Shown: positions 17,000 to 24,181 of the stretch, one piece after another
Position numbering within the stretch: position 1 is the first letter of the stretch
How the letters are laid out: every line of letters starts with the position of its first letter
Assembly (NCBI GenBank): GCA_007131625.1
Contig: SLQC01000327.1
Span: 1-24,181 of the forward strand
DNA from: Balneolales bacterium
GTDB lineage: Bacteria > Bacteroidota > Rhodothermia > Balneolales > Natronogracilivirgulaceae
Direction: 5' to 3'
Length of the DNA stretch: 24,181 bases
Made by a program: the position numbers and the translations under genes
Notes under the pieces: model-generated
Told to the model about the DNA's origin: nothing
The model's input: the letters and a program-made list of their open reading frames with translations, nothing else
Databases searched by the model: none

Positions 17000-18457
17000 A
17001 TGATACTAAATTTTGCTAAAAACTGGCTGCAAGATCCCACCCGCATCACCAATCAGATTGCACGTTATCTGGAGAGTTCCGATGAGTTCAACTCCAATAT
17101 CGTTTCGCTGGAGAAGGATGAGTTGTTCTTTTCCGAAGGCGATTTGAATGATGCCGTCTATATCCTTGTCGAGGGTACAGTTGAACTGTCCAAATCATCC
17201 CCCAATGGACGAACGATCAAAATCGACTGGCTGCGTCCAGGTTCTCTGGTCGGGTTGTTCTCATTTATCACGGGTGAATCGGTGCTGGCGACCGCCAAGA
17301 CAGCGAGTCCGTGCAAAGCGATCAAACTGAGTGAAACCGAGTTCGTCAAAATCCAGAAAAGTAAGAGCGAAGTGGCCCATCTGGCTCAGCAGCTGATTAT
17401 AGGCAACCTGATCGACCGGTATCACCATATCGTATCGGTTCATGTGGAACTGGAAAGTATCAATGAGACACTGGAAAAAGAACGCAACCATCTCCGGGAG
17501 GCATTGAAACAGCTCGAGGATACCCAGCACCGGCTGATCAGTCAGGAGAAGATGGCAACACTGGGACAGCTTGTGGCCGGAATCGCTCATGAAATCAACA
17601 ATCCGGCTGCAGCCATGCTCAGGTCAACCGACAATCTAATGGACTATCTACCCAGAATCATTCAGAAAGCTGATCCCAATAAAGAACACTACTATGAAGA
17701 ATTCTTCCTGATCGGTCTTCGGAGAAAAGTACGCGACTCTGACAAGCAGCGCCAAAAACTCCGGGAATGGGAGGAAGCCTATCCCGACCTGCCCCGAAGT
17801 CTGCTCCGGAAAATTACATCCATGAGCGATGAAGCTCTTGATTTTGTAAAAAAACAGCTGGGCCCAAAACCCGACATGGCCAGGCGGGAACAACTTGAGA
17901 ATGGTGTACTTTTTTACGAATGCGGGTACTTCCTGAGGAACCTTCAATCCAGCACCAAGAGAATCGGAGAAATCGTTTCGAGCCTGAAAAGTTACAGCCG
18001 GCAGGACAAGGGGAAATATGAGAATTCTGATTTACGGGACGGATTGAATGACACACTGCTGCTATTGTCCAACCGGTTGAAAAAAGTCGACGTCATCCTG
18101 AATTTTTCCGATATTCCCGGCGTGGATGTTATTTCCGGGGAGATCAACCAGGTTTGGACCAATATGATTATCAATGCCTGCGATGCGATGGAAGATCGCG
18201 GGGAATTGGTGATATCCTGCGACTGTGACGACCGTTATGTCTGGGTAAGTATCCGGGACAGCGGTCCGGGCATCAAACCAGCCATCATGAGTGAAATATT
18301 CAAACCCAATTTCACGACCAAACAGAAAAACACCAGTTTCGGACTCGGGCTCGGTCTGGCCATTTCCCAGCAGATCATCCAGAAACACGGTGGTCAGATC
18401 AAGGTCCGCAATGCGGAGGAAGGTGGAACCGAATTCACTGTTTATTTGCCACTTTGA
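17000..18457 (+). CDS. Cytosolic histidine kinase with N-terminal cyclic-nucleotide-binding-like domain
   Basis: A 485-residue kinase with no membrane segment. Residues about 30-130 form a cNMP-binding (CAP-effector) fold: FFSEGDLNDAVYILVEGTVEL, then RPGSLVGLFSFITGES. A coiled coil follows (about 148-182). The H-box GIAHEINNPAAAML places the phospho-accepting H197. The catalytic domain has the N-box NMIINACDAM (388-397), G1 DSGPGI (420-425) and the glycine-rich FGLGLGLAI (448-456), closing with GGTEFTVYLPL. Between the H-box and the second DHp helix (KSYSRQ at 330-335) there are about 130 residues instead of the usual 60 or so, largely charged helix. The Arg-Ala pair that binds cAMP phosphate in CAP is not obvious, so the ligand is uncertain. 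It is presumably the partner of the preceding receiver protein. Confidence 0.9.
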   Translation: MILNFAKNWLQDPTRITNQIARYLESSDEFNSNIVSLEKDELFFSEGDLNDAVYILVEGTVELSKSSPNGRTIKIDWLRPGSLVGLFSFITGESVLATAKTASPCKAIKLSETEFVKIQKSKSEVAHLAQQLIIGNLIDRYHHIVSVHVELESINETLEKERNHLREALKQLEDTQHRLISQEKMATLGQLVAGIAHEINNPAAAMLRSTDNLMDYLPRIIQKADPNKEHYYEEFFLIGLRRKVRDSDKQRQKLREWEEAYPDLPRSLLRKITSMSDEALDFVKKQLGPKPDMARREQLENGVLFYECGYFLRNLQSSTKRIGEIVSSLKSYSRQDKGKYENSDLRDGLNDTLLLLSNRLKKVDVILNFSDIPGVDVISGEINQVWTNMIINACDAMEDRGELVISCDCDDRYVWVSIRDSGPGIKPAIMSEIFKPNFTTKQKNTSFGLGLGLAISQQIIQKHGGQIKVRNAEEGGTEFTVYLPL

Positions 18458-18532
18458 CGATTAAACCGTTTCTTGAGTCAATTCCTTAATATGATATTCA
18501 AATTTAACATCTATTTTGTATTTGAAATCAAT

Positions 18533-18563
18533 TAGCAAAATACAATGCATCACAATTTTGCTA
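18533..18563. promoter_or_regulatory. Inverted repeat TAGCAAAAT-N13-ATTTTGCTA upstream of PEPCK
   Basis: Perfect 9-bp arms (18533-18541 and 18555-18563) with a 13-base spacer, inside a very AT-rich leader between the kinase stop and PEPCK. TATAAT overlaps its right end (18562-18567) and could be a -10 element, so a factor bound here could control PEPCK transcription. No T run follows, so it is not a standard terminator. Confidence 0.45.
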
Positions 18564-18730
18564 TAATAAATGCACGTTACATCTGTTCGGTTACCCTCTC
18601 CCCCGCCGATTATGATTATTACAACGGTTGGTAAGGAGAAGACTGTTTTATTCTCTTCCGAAAGCGTAATAGTGTACAATTCATGGCTATACAGCCTATT
18701 TGTAAACCTCTAATAATTGGAAAAACTATT

Positions 18731-20569
18731 ATGAATCATCCAAAGTGGGTAAATAACAAAGAACTTATCAATTGGGTGGAAGAAACCGCCGCCCTCGTAA
18801 AACCGGATCATATTGAATGGGTAGACGGATCACAGGAAGAAAACGATCGTCTTTGCCAGTTGCTGGTCGACAGTGGAACTTTTATCAAACTCAATGAGAA
18901 AAAACGTCCCGGCAGTTTTGCCGCATTCTCCGACCCGTCGGACGTAGCTCGTGTGGAAGACCGTACCTATATATGCAGCAAGAGGAAATCAGATGCCGGC
19001 CCAACCAATAACTGGGTGGATCCGAATGAGATGAAAAATAACCTGAAAAAAATGTACGACGGTTGTATGAAAGGCCGCACCATGTATGTCATTCCTTTCA
19101 GCATGGGTCCATTGGGATCCTCCATTTCTCATATCGGTGTGGAAATAACCGACTCCGCCTATGTGGTTGTCAACATGCGGATAATGACCCGGATGGGTAA
19201 GCAGGTGATGGATGTACTCGGATCTGAAGGGGAGTATGTCAAATGTCTTCATTCGGTAGGGGCTCCTCTTCAAAAAGGCGAAAAAGATGTACCCTGGCCT
19301 TGCAACAAGGAAAAATATATTGTCCATTTCCCGGAAGAGCGGTCTATTATGTCGTACGGAAGTGGTTATGGTGGAAATGCGCTACTCGGTAAAAAGTGCT
19401 TTGCCCTTCGGATCGCCTCCACCATGGCCCGTGAAGAAGGTTGGCTCGCTGAGCACATGCTTATTCTCGGTGTGGAAAGTCCTGACGGCAAGAAAAATTA
19501 TGTCGCTGCGGCATTCCCGAGCGCATGTGGCAAAACCAATTTCGCGATGATGATTCCGCCGAAAAGTTTTGAAGGCTGGAAGATAAGTACTATTGGTGAC
19601 GACATCGCGTGGATCAAGAAAGGTAAAGACAGTCGGTTGTATGCCATAAATCCGGAATCGGGATATTTCGGTGTGGCTCCTGGAACCAACTACAAGTCGA
19701 ATCCCAACGCCATGGCCACCATCGAGAAGAACACCATCTTCACGAACTGTGCATTGACCGAAGACGGTGATGTCTGGTGGGAAGGTATGACCAAGGAACC
19801 ACCGGCAAATCTAACCAGCTGGCAGGAAGAGAAATTTGATCCCACTTCGGGTAAAGCGGCTGCGCATCCGAACGCACGATTCACCGCCCCGGCCGCCCAA
19901 TGCCCATCGGTCGATCCTAAATGGGAAGATCCCGTTGGTGTACCAATCAGCGCCTTTATTTTTGGTGGACGTCGCAGTACCGCGGTACCGCTGGTGTATC
20001 AATCATCCAACTGGAACACTGGAATCTACCTGGCCGCGACCATGGGGTCAGAAATGACCGCTGCTGCTGCAGGTACTCTTGGCAAAGTTCGCCGCGATCC
20101 ATTTGCGATGCTACCCTTCCTGGGATACCACATGGCTGATTATTTCAACCACTGGCTACAGATCGGACGAGAACTGCCCGATCCGCCGCGGATTTTCGGC
20201 GTGAACTGGTTCCGTACAGACGAAAACGGTAAATTCATCTGGCCGGGATTCGGCGAAAACGTGCGTGTACTGAAATGGATCATCGGGCGAGTCCGCGGAC
20301 AAGCATCCGCGGTAGAAAGTCCGCTTGGACGTATGCCGCGCCACCAGGATATCGATTGGACAGGGCTTGAGGATTTTACCGAGGAGGATTTCCACTCACT
20401 GATGACTATCAACCGGGAGATCTGGAAGGATGAGGTTCTCGGACATGAGGAGCTTTTCTCGAAACTCTACGACCGTCTCCCAAAAGAGTTTCTTTTTTTA
20501 CGTGAACTCCTCCGCTCACGCTTGTGGCGTTCTCCCGAGCACTGGGGATTGGCACCGGAGAGATTTTAG
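18731..20569 (+). CDS. pckG: Phosphoenolpyruvate carboxykinase (GTP)
   Basis: A 612-residue cytosolic enzyme interconverting oxaloacetate + GTP and PEP + CO2 + GDP. It has the GTP-class sequence, unlike ATP-type PckA. The P-loop AFPSACGKTNFAMM starts at 261, with the reactive cysteine C266; the metal-binding motif TIGDDIAWI follows (D290, D291). PESGYFGVAPGTN and FIFGGRRSTAVPLVYQS supply further substrate and nucleotide contacts. I chose the ATG at 18731 (MNHPKWVNNKELINWVEE) because it gives the usual spacing to the first helix; an in-frame ATG at 18683 would make 628 residues, and neither has a strong ribosome site. It works in gluconeogenesis or, with PPDK and dicarboxylate uptake, in balancing PEP and oxaloacetate. 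It has its own leader and ends at a strong terminator. Confidence 0.96.
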   Translation: MNHPKWVNNKELINWVEETAALVKPDHIEWVDGSQEENDRLCQLLVDSGTFIKLNEKKRPGSFAAFSDPSDVARVEDRTYICSKRKSDAGPTNNWVDPNEMKNNLKKMYDGCMKGRTMYVIPFSMGPLGSSISHIGVEITDSAYVVVNMRIMTRMGKQVMDVLGSEGEYVKCLHSVGAPLQKGEKDVPWPCNKEKYIVHFPEERSIMSYGSGYGGNALLGKKCFALRIASTMAREEGWLAEHMLILGVESPDGKKNYVAAAFPSACGKTNFAMMIPPKSFEGWKISTIGDDIAWIKKGKDSRLYAINPESGYFGVAPGTNYKSNPNAMATIEKNTIFTNCALTEDGDVWWEGMTKEPPANLTSWQEEKFDPTSGKAAAHPNARFTAPAAQCPSVDPKWEDPVGVPISAFIFGGRRSTAVPLVYQSSNWNTGIYLAATMGSEMTAAAAGTLGKVRRDPFAMLPFLGYHMADYFNHWLQIGRELPDPPRIFGVNWFRTDENGKFIWPGFGENVRVLKWIIGRVRGQASAVESPLGRMPRHQDIDWTGLEDFTEEDFHSLMTINREIWKDEVLGHEELFSKLYDRLPKEFLFLRELLRSRLWRSPEHWGLAPERF

Positions 20570-20618
20570 GAACCATCCCTGAAGGTTCTGCTCTGAACCG
20601 ACGATAATCTCAAAACTG

Positions 20619-20652
20619 AAAGGGCGGTGGAATGATTCACCGCCCTTTTATA
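20619..20652 (+). terminator. Strong intrinsic terminator of PEPCK
   Basis: AAAGGGCGGTG (20619-20629) pairs perfectly with CACCGCCCTTT (20638-20648) over 11 bp with an 8-base loop, followed by TATAT. It starts 50 bp past the PEPCK stop, in the convergent gap before the second tonB gene. Confidence 0.88.
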
Positions 20653-20665
20653 TTTCTTGACAACT

Positions 20666-20790
20666 ACGTGATACTGCTGCCTCCACTACATTTCGTGTCT
20701 GCCACGTAATACTACTTTCACGCAATACTGCTTTTACAACAATATTTCGTGTCCGCCTTGTGATTCTGCTGCCTCCACAATATTGCCTGA
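20666..20790. repeat. Degenerate direct repeats in a convergent gap
   Basis: TGATACTGCTGCCTCCAC at 20669-20686 recurs with one change as TGATTCTGCTGCCTCCAC at 20761-20778, and the similarity runs on through ACATT/ATATT. TTTCGTGTCTGCC (20691-20703) recurs with one change at 20745-20757, and ACGTAATACT and CGCAATACTG between them are partial copies of the unit start. The impression is of two or three decayed units. It is non-coding, between the PEPCK terminator and the tonB stop. Confidence 0.6.
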
Positions 20791-20850
20791 AAACGGAGCT
20801 TCCCCGACAACCGCTCCATTCACATCAACAATAACGGGCGATCCGGCTGC

Positions 20851-21531
20851 TCACGTTGCGAGCCGGAAAACGATCGGCAGAGAGTATCGGACCTTTACCG
20901 CCCGGCCGCGTTGACGTCCGGGTATGAATTTCAGTTTCTTGGCCGCCTCGATAGCCGCCTCGTCGCACCCTCCTCCGATGCCGCGAATCACAACCGGATC
21001 ATTCACATCACCCTGTTCATCAATGACAAACTGAACAATGACCCGTCCTTCAATTCCGGCCATCACGGCTAAATCCGGATATCGTAAATAATCATAAATC
21101 GAACTTGTTCCACCTATCAAAACCGGCATATCTTCCACGATGGTAAAAATTTCGTCTTCGTCAAAGTCCTGATCCAAGCTGTCTTCGGGCATTGGCGGAG
21201 GCGGTGGCAGCAACGACAGCATGCCGCCCGAATCAAATTCCGTATCCAGGTCAAAAAAGACATCATCCACAATTTCAGCGTCAGGTACTACTACCGGAGC
21301 CGGTGGACGTGGAGGCGGGGGCGGGCGGAGTATCTGTTCGGTCCGGACAATCTCCTCCATTTCGATTATGTCCTGTTCTACCTCAGTGATAGTGAATTCC
21401 GATTTAAAATCGATATTAATGCGAAACATTATAATTAGTGTTGTCAATGTCAGGATCAAACCGGCTTCCAGATTGATGATGTAATAGTCTTGTAAATCGA
21501 CCCCCGGTTTTTTGAACTTTAGCAAACTCAT
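20851..21531 (-). CDS. Energy transducer TonB family protein (copy 2)
   Basis: A 226-residue paralogue of the protein at 2234-2896 with the same plan: short basic N-terminus, one membrane helix (about 21-38), VEQDIIEMEEIVRTEQ, proline runs at 70-77 and 109-113, a conserved VFFDLDTE motif in an otherwise divergent linker, an acidic DQDFDEDE stretch, and a TonB C-terminal domain (about 130-226) ending in RYSLPIVFRL. It should link the inner-membrane ExbBD motor to outer-membrane receptors. A GGAGG ribosome site lies 7 bp before the ATG. No exbB, exbD or receptor gene is adjacent. Its linker is less acidic than that of copy 1, which could tune reach or partner choice. Confidence 0.9.
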   Translation of the reverse strand: MSLLKFKKPGVDLQDYYIINLEAGLILTLTTLIIMFRINIDFKSEFTITEVEQDIIEMEEIVRTEQILRPPPPPRPPAPVVVPDAEIVDDVFFDLDTEFDSGGMLSLLPPPPPMPEDSLDQDFDEDEIFTIVEDMPVLIGGTSSIYDYLRYPDLAVMAGIEGRVIVQFVIDEQGDVNDPVVIRGIGGGCDEAAIEAAKKLKFIPGRQRGRAVKVRYSLPIVFRLAT

Positions 21532-21856
21532 AACTGTACCTCCGAGAAAATACCCACTCAGAATAAAGGAAAATCATTTACCGCGACAACATTCCAAGTC
21601 ACCACGTCTGCCGTTCACAGCTTTATGTCGGCAGATACCGCTTTCCATCCCAATGAATCCCGTTAAATAATTTGTGATCCAATGAATTCATCAGGAATCC
21701 GGCGCTTTTTTCATCGTTGATTACACGACGAACCTTTGACAATCAACTACCTTTATATTATATATACGATTTCATCTGTTTAAATATTATTGATTCATAA
21801 GAACAGAATCAGAATCCATGTGATAATTATCTGCCTATGTTTCAGAGTCTTCCGAC
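21532..21856. other. 325-bp divergent intergenic region between tonB copy 2 and murB
   Basis: No gene is supported. The right half is very AT-rich and contains the best sigma70-like promoter in the window (21736-21764, listed separately), reading toward murB. No matching minus-strand promoter for tonB was identified by eye. Confidence 0.5.
21736..21764 (+). promoter_or_regulatory. Sigma70-like promoter for murB
   Basis: TTGACA (21736-21741) and TATATA (21759-21764) are separated by exactly 17 bp and face murB, 92 bp before its ATG. Surrounding DNA is AT-rich, so a chance match is possible, but hexamers and spacing are all canonical. Confidence 0.5.
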
Positions 21857-23128
21857 ATGGATGTTTCAACAGCTTTTAATTATACTTCTTATTACCTTTT
21901 TCCCTTATTTGCATCCCCTTCTAATGTACAAATTCACTCAATTCGCACCATTCCATTCACAAATAATCCCCCTTTGAATACCCCATCGAATGCACCGTAT
22001 AAAGAACGGATTTCACTGAAACCCTACAACACCTTCGGCATCGATGTCACCGCCGACTACTGGGTAGAAATTTTTCACCTCGATGATATTGCAAGGTTGT
22101 TAGGTACGGATCTCTATCGGCAGTATCCCCACTTCATTCTCGGCGGTGGCAGCAATGTACTTTTTCCAGGTGACTACCACGGCCTCATCATCAAAAACAG
22201 CATCCCGGGGGTGACCGTTATTTCCGAAGATGAGTGCCATGTTGTCGTGCGCACAGGGGCCGGCGTTGTCTGGGACGACCTGGTTCGCCACTGTCTAAAT
22301 AACGGTTGGGGTGGACTCGAAAACCTTTCCATGATTCCCGGGCTGACCGGTGCAGCACCGATTCAGAATATCGGTGCTTACGGAGTGGAGCTGAAAGAGA
22401 CTTTCGTCTCGTTGGATGCGGTGCAACTGGACAATGGACAGACGGAGTCATTCGACAGGGAAAGGTGCCAATTCAGTTATCGTGACAGCATTTTCAAACG
22501 GTCGTGTAAAGGGCGGTATCTGATAACCAGCGTCACGCTTAAACTGGACAAAAAACCAAAGATGAATATTTCCTATGGACCTCTGAAAGCGATGCTGTCC
22601 GAAAAAGGAGTGGATCAACCGACAATTCAAGATGTGAGCCGGGCGGTTCGGGCGGTTCGTTCATACAAATTACCGGATCCGTCTATAACCGGCAATGCAG
22701 GAAGTTTTTTCAAGAATCCGTTGGTTACGGGCGACCGCTTTGCTCAGCTCCAGGACTCCTATCCGGATATTCCGGGATACCCCGTGGTTGACCAATCCGA
22801 TTCAACGGGTGGTGATATTACGGCATCGGGCGGCAAAATCACCCCATCGGGCGGTAAAATAACCTCATCAGGTGGTAGATCTCCATCATCGAGTGTCAAG
22901 ATACCGGCCGCATGGCTTATCGAAAAGTGTGGTTTTAAAGGGATGCGGGATGGCGACGCCGGAGTTCATAAGCGCCATGCTTTGATTCTGGTCAATCATG
23001 GTCGGGCATCCGGAGAACAGCTGCTCGGCCTCGCCCGCAACATCAGGGAAACAGTGCTGGAGAAATTCGGCATCGCTCTGGAACCGGAAGTCAATATTGT
23101 GAACGGTGACATCGGGATAAAACCCTGA
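21857..23128 (+). CDS. murB: UDP-N-acetylenolpyruvoylglucosamine reductase with a repeat insert
   Basis: A 423-residue FAD enzyme that reduces UDP-GlcNAc-enolpyruvate to UDP-MurNAc with NADPH in peptidoglycan synthesis. It is the E. coli-like type I form: SLKPYNTFGID at 53-63, FAD-site GGGSNVLF at 96-103, IPGLTGAAPIQNIGAYGVEL at 160-179, SYRDSIFK with R209, GNAGSFFKNP with proton donor S283, and LEPEVN with E411. Two oddities appear. About 48 residues before ERISLKP have no counterpart in E. coli; a TTG at 21974 could start a 384-residue form. An in-frame repeat-rich insert of about 33 residues (313-345) sits between GYPVVDQ and IPAAWLIEKCG, where E. coli has only a short loop. The catalytic residues are intact, so the enzyme should work. 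Confidence 0.93.
   Translation: MDVSTAFNYTSYYLFPLFASPSNVQIHSIRTIPFTNNPPLNTPSNAPYKERISLKPYNTFGIDVTADYWVEIFHLDDIARLLGTDLYRQYPHFILGGGSNVLFPGDYHGLIIKNSIPGVTVISEDECHVVVRTGAGVVWDDLVRHCLNNGWGGLENLSMIPGLTGAAPIQNIGAYGVELKETFVSLDAVQLDNGQTESFDRERCQFSYRDSIFKRSCKGRYLITSVTLKLDKKPKMNISYGPLKAMLSEKGVDQPTIQDVSRAVRAVRSYKLPDPSITGNAGSFFKNPLVTGDRFAQLQDSYPDIPGYPVVDQSDSTGGDITASGGKITPSGGKITSSGGRSPSSSVKIPAAWLIEKCGFKGMRDGDAGVHKRHALILVNHGRASGEQLLGLARNIRETVLEKFGIALEPEVNIVNGDIGIKP
22808..22891 (+). repeat. 21-bp tandem repeat (4 units) inside murB
   Basis: Four consecutive 21-bp units encode GGDITAS, GGKITPS, GGKITSS and GGRSPSS (residues 318-345). The units begin at 22808, 22829, 22850 and 22871. Units 1-3 are closest; the fourth has drifted. 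Because the unit is a multiple of three, gain or loss of copies would keep the reading frame. Confidence 0.85.
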
Positions 23129-23194
23129 ACCAATATTCAATCACCTCGATGAAATATTTCGATGTGAAACGGTCAAACATGATTCATAAACGGA

Positions 23195-24181
23195 TCACAA
23201 CGTTCGCTCCAGAAAATAGGTCTGCATCCGGTCGGTGAAGTAGATCGCAGTATCAGAATATATATCGATCATATTGCGGTCAAATATCTCCTTACTGATA
23301 TATTTCCCGGCTTGTTTCCATTCATTGCACCGCTCGATCTCTTCGAGAGCATCCAAAAAAGCGTTCTCATCACCTCCGAACAGTTCATCCACAAACTCTT
23401 GTTCTAAATCACTCACATAGGTTCTTATTTCAAGCTGATCATGTTTCGTATTCGTGTCGGAGTCGGGTTCAGATTTGATTTTGATGCCGGACTTGGTCCC
23501 GGAGTCGGGTTCAGATTTGGAAGAGTGTTCTGATTCAGATTCAAAATCAGAATTGTAAACAGACCTGTATTTGGTCAGGAAATCGGTATCGTTTTCGAGA
23601 TCCGGTTTTGAACCGGCAGTTGTCCCACCGCTTTTTTCTGACGATCTTGCAGATGCACCCGCACGTTCCTTGACCGTTTCCGTTTTATCTTCATCAGAAG
23701 TATCGGAACGAACTTTAGTAAATCGTTGCCAAATAGGAATTTCATCTGAAGAATCACTTTTGGAGTCCCGTTTGATATTAATGTGTAACGGACGGTTTTC
23801 TTCGTCGTTCGGGGTCTCTTTTTTCAGCCTTGAATATAGCGGCTGCTCTTCCGTATCGCCACCGTTAGTCTTGCGGAACCGGCCCAGCAGATTTTCCTCT
23901 TCGCTGTCCGCATCCGTGTGTGCACCAGTATCCTTATTGATATCACTTTCATCCGAAGTCCCTTTCGTCTTCCGGTCAGGTGTTCCCCGCTTTGACGCAT
24001 CATTCACCCCTGCTGCATCCAACCCGGTACCAACTGTTGAATCTTCTTCTGACGCACTTCCATGTGCGTTGGAAGTTCTTGCATAGCCGGGCTCATCACT
24101 CATTTTTGAACTCCGCGATGCTTCAACCGCCGGAACTCCTTTCGGCTTCACCCGGTTCTGAAATGTTCTTTCAGAATCTTC
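23195..24181 (-). CDS. Uncharacterised acidic, largely disordered protein (5' end outside the window)
   Basis: The frame is open from the window edge to the stop at 23195, giving at least 328 residues; a GTG at 24151 lies in frame but the reading continues above it. About the first 240 visible residues are rich in S, D, E, K, T and G with almost no hydrophobic core, so they should be disordered. Short basic-hydrophobic motifs interrupt them: LLGRFRK (98-104), LYSRLKK (115-121), IWQRFTK (150-156) and FLTKYRS (201-207). The last about 80 residues look folded and helical (FVDELFGGDENAFLDALEEI, AGKYISKEIFDRN, DIYSDTAIYFTDRMQTYF). I recall uncharacterised Bacteroidota proteins with a similar plan, but cannot name a family. 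It is convergent with murB (66 bp apart). The function is unknown. Confidence 0.75.
   Translation of the reverse strand, partial: EDSERTFQNRVKPKGVPAVEASRSSKMSDEPGYARTSNAHGSASEEDSTVGTGLDAAGVNDASKRGTPDRKTKGTSDESDINKDTGAHTDADSEEENLLGRFRKTNGGDTEEQPLYSRLKKETPNDEENRPLHINIKRDSKSDSSDEIPIWQRFTKVRSDTSDEDKTETVKERAGASARSSEKSGGTTAGSKPDLENDTDFLTKYRSVYNSDFESESEHSSKSEPDSGTKSGIKIKSEPDSDTNTKHDQLEIRTYVSDLEQEFVDELFGGDENAFLDALEEIERCNEWKQAGKYISKEIFDRNMIDIYSDTAIYFTDRMQTYFLERTL

Noticed and set aside
23142..23166. Near-palindrome around GAAATATTTC in the murB/hypothetical gap
   Set aside because: Bulged arms and no T tract; the position between converging genes is suggestive, but the structure is weak.
1..24181. 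Whether the window holds a defence island, prophage, integron or biosynthetic cluster
   Set aside because: No nuclease/helicase/toxin genes, integrases, transposases, NRPS/PKS domains or CRISPR-like regularly spaced repeats are present; nearly every gene is a recognised metabolic, transport or signalling gene.

Overview
This 24.2 kb window is a chromosomal segment, probably from a moderately halophilic member of the Balneolota/Rhodothermota (FCB group). The phylum call is an inference. It rests on two TonB proteins with one N-terminal membrane helix, acidic proline-rich linkers and a TonB C-terminal domain, on a BCCT compatible-solute transporter, on acidic proteins, and on the weak use of Shine-Dalgarno sites. 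No rRNA, tRNA, CRISPR array, insertion sequence, prophage or integrase was seen.

Layout: (1) 1-2039 (+) is the 3' end of a group 3 [NiFe]-hydrogenase operon: the tail of an upstream gene, the large subunit, and its maturation endopeptidase, all overlapping. (2) 2234-2896 (-) is a TonB protein with its own terminator. (3) A 547-bp structured intergenic region precedes a (+) run of hemN, a tandem universal stress protein, a glutamate-cysteine-ligase-like enzyme fused to a CBS pair, and queD (3444-8289). (4) 8358-14239 (-) holds pdxH, a BCCT transporter, an ArsR-type regulator with candidate metal-binding cysteines, and pyruvate phosphate dikinase. (5) 14795-20569 (+) holds a DASS/SLC13 anion transporter with an unusual soluble insert, a receiver-only response regulator, a cytosolic histidine kinase with a cyclic-nucleotide-binding-like domain, and GTP-dependent PEP carboxykinase ended by a strong terminator. 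(6) 20851-21531 (-) is a second TonB paralogue. (7) 21857-23128 (+) is murB carrying an in-frame 21-bp tandem repeat. (8) 23195-24181 (-) is the 3' part of a disordered acidic protein of unknown function running off the window.

The enzymes fit anaerobic or facultative central metabolism. The hydrogenase and oxygen-independent HemN work without oxygen. PPDK and PEPCK both act at the PEP/pyruvate/oxaloacetate node, and the DASS carrier may import C4-dicarboxylates that would enter it. The RR/kinase pair beside that carrier may regulate it, which is an inference from position only. I see no clear new multi-gene system. The most unusual items are single-gene: the MurB repeat insert, the GCL-CBS fusion, the DASS insert, the enlarged DHp region of the kinase, the motif-bearing disordered protein, and the long inverted repeat in front of the arsR-like gene.
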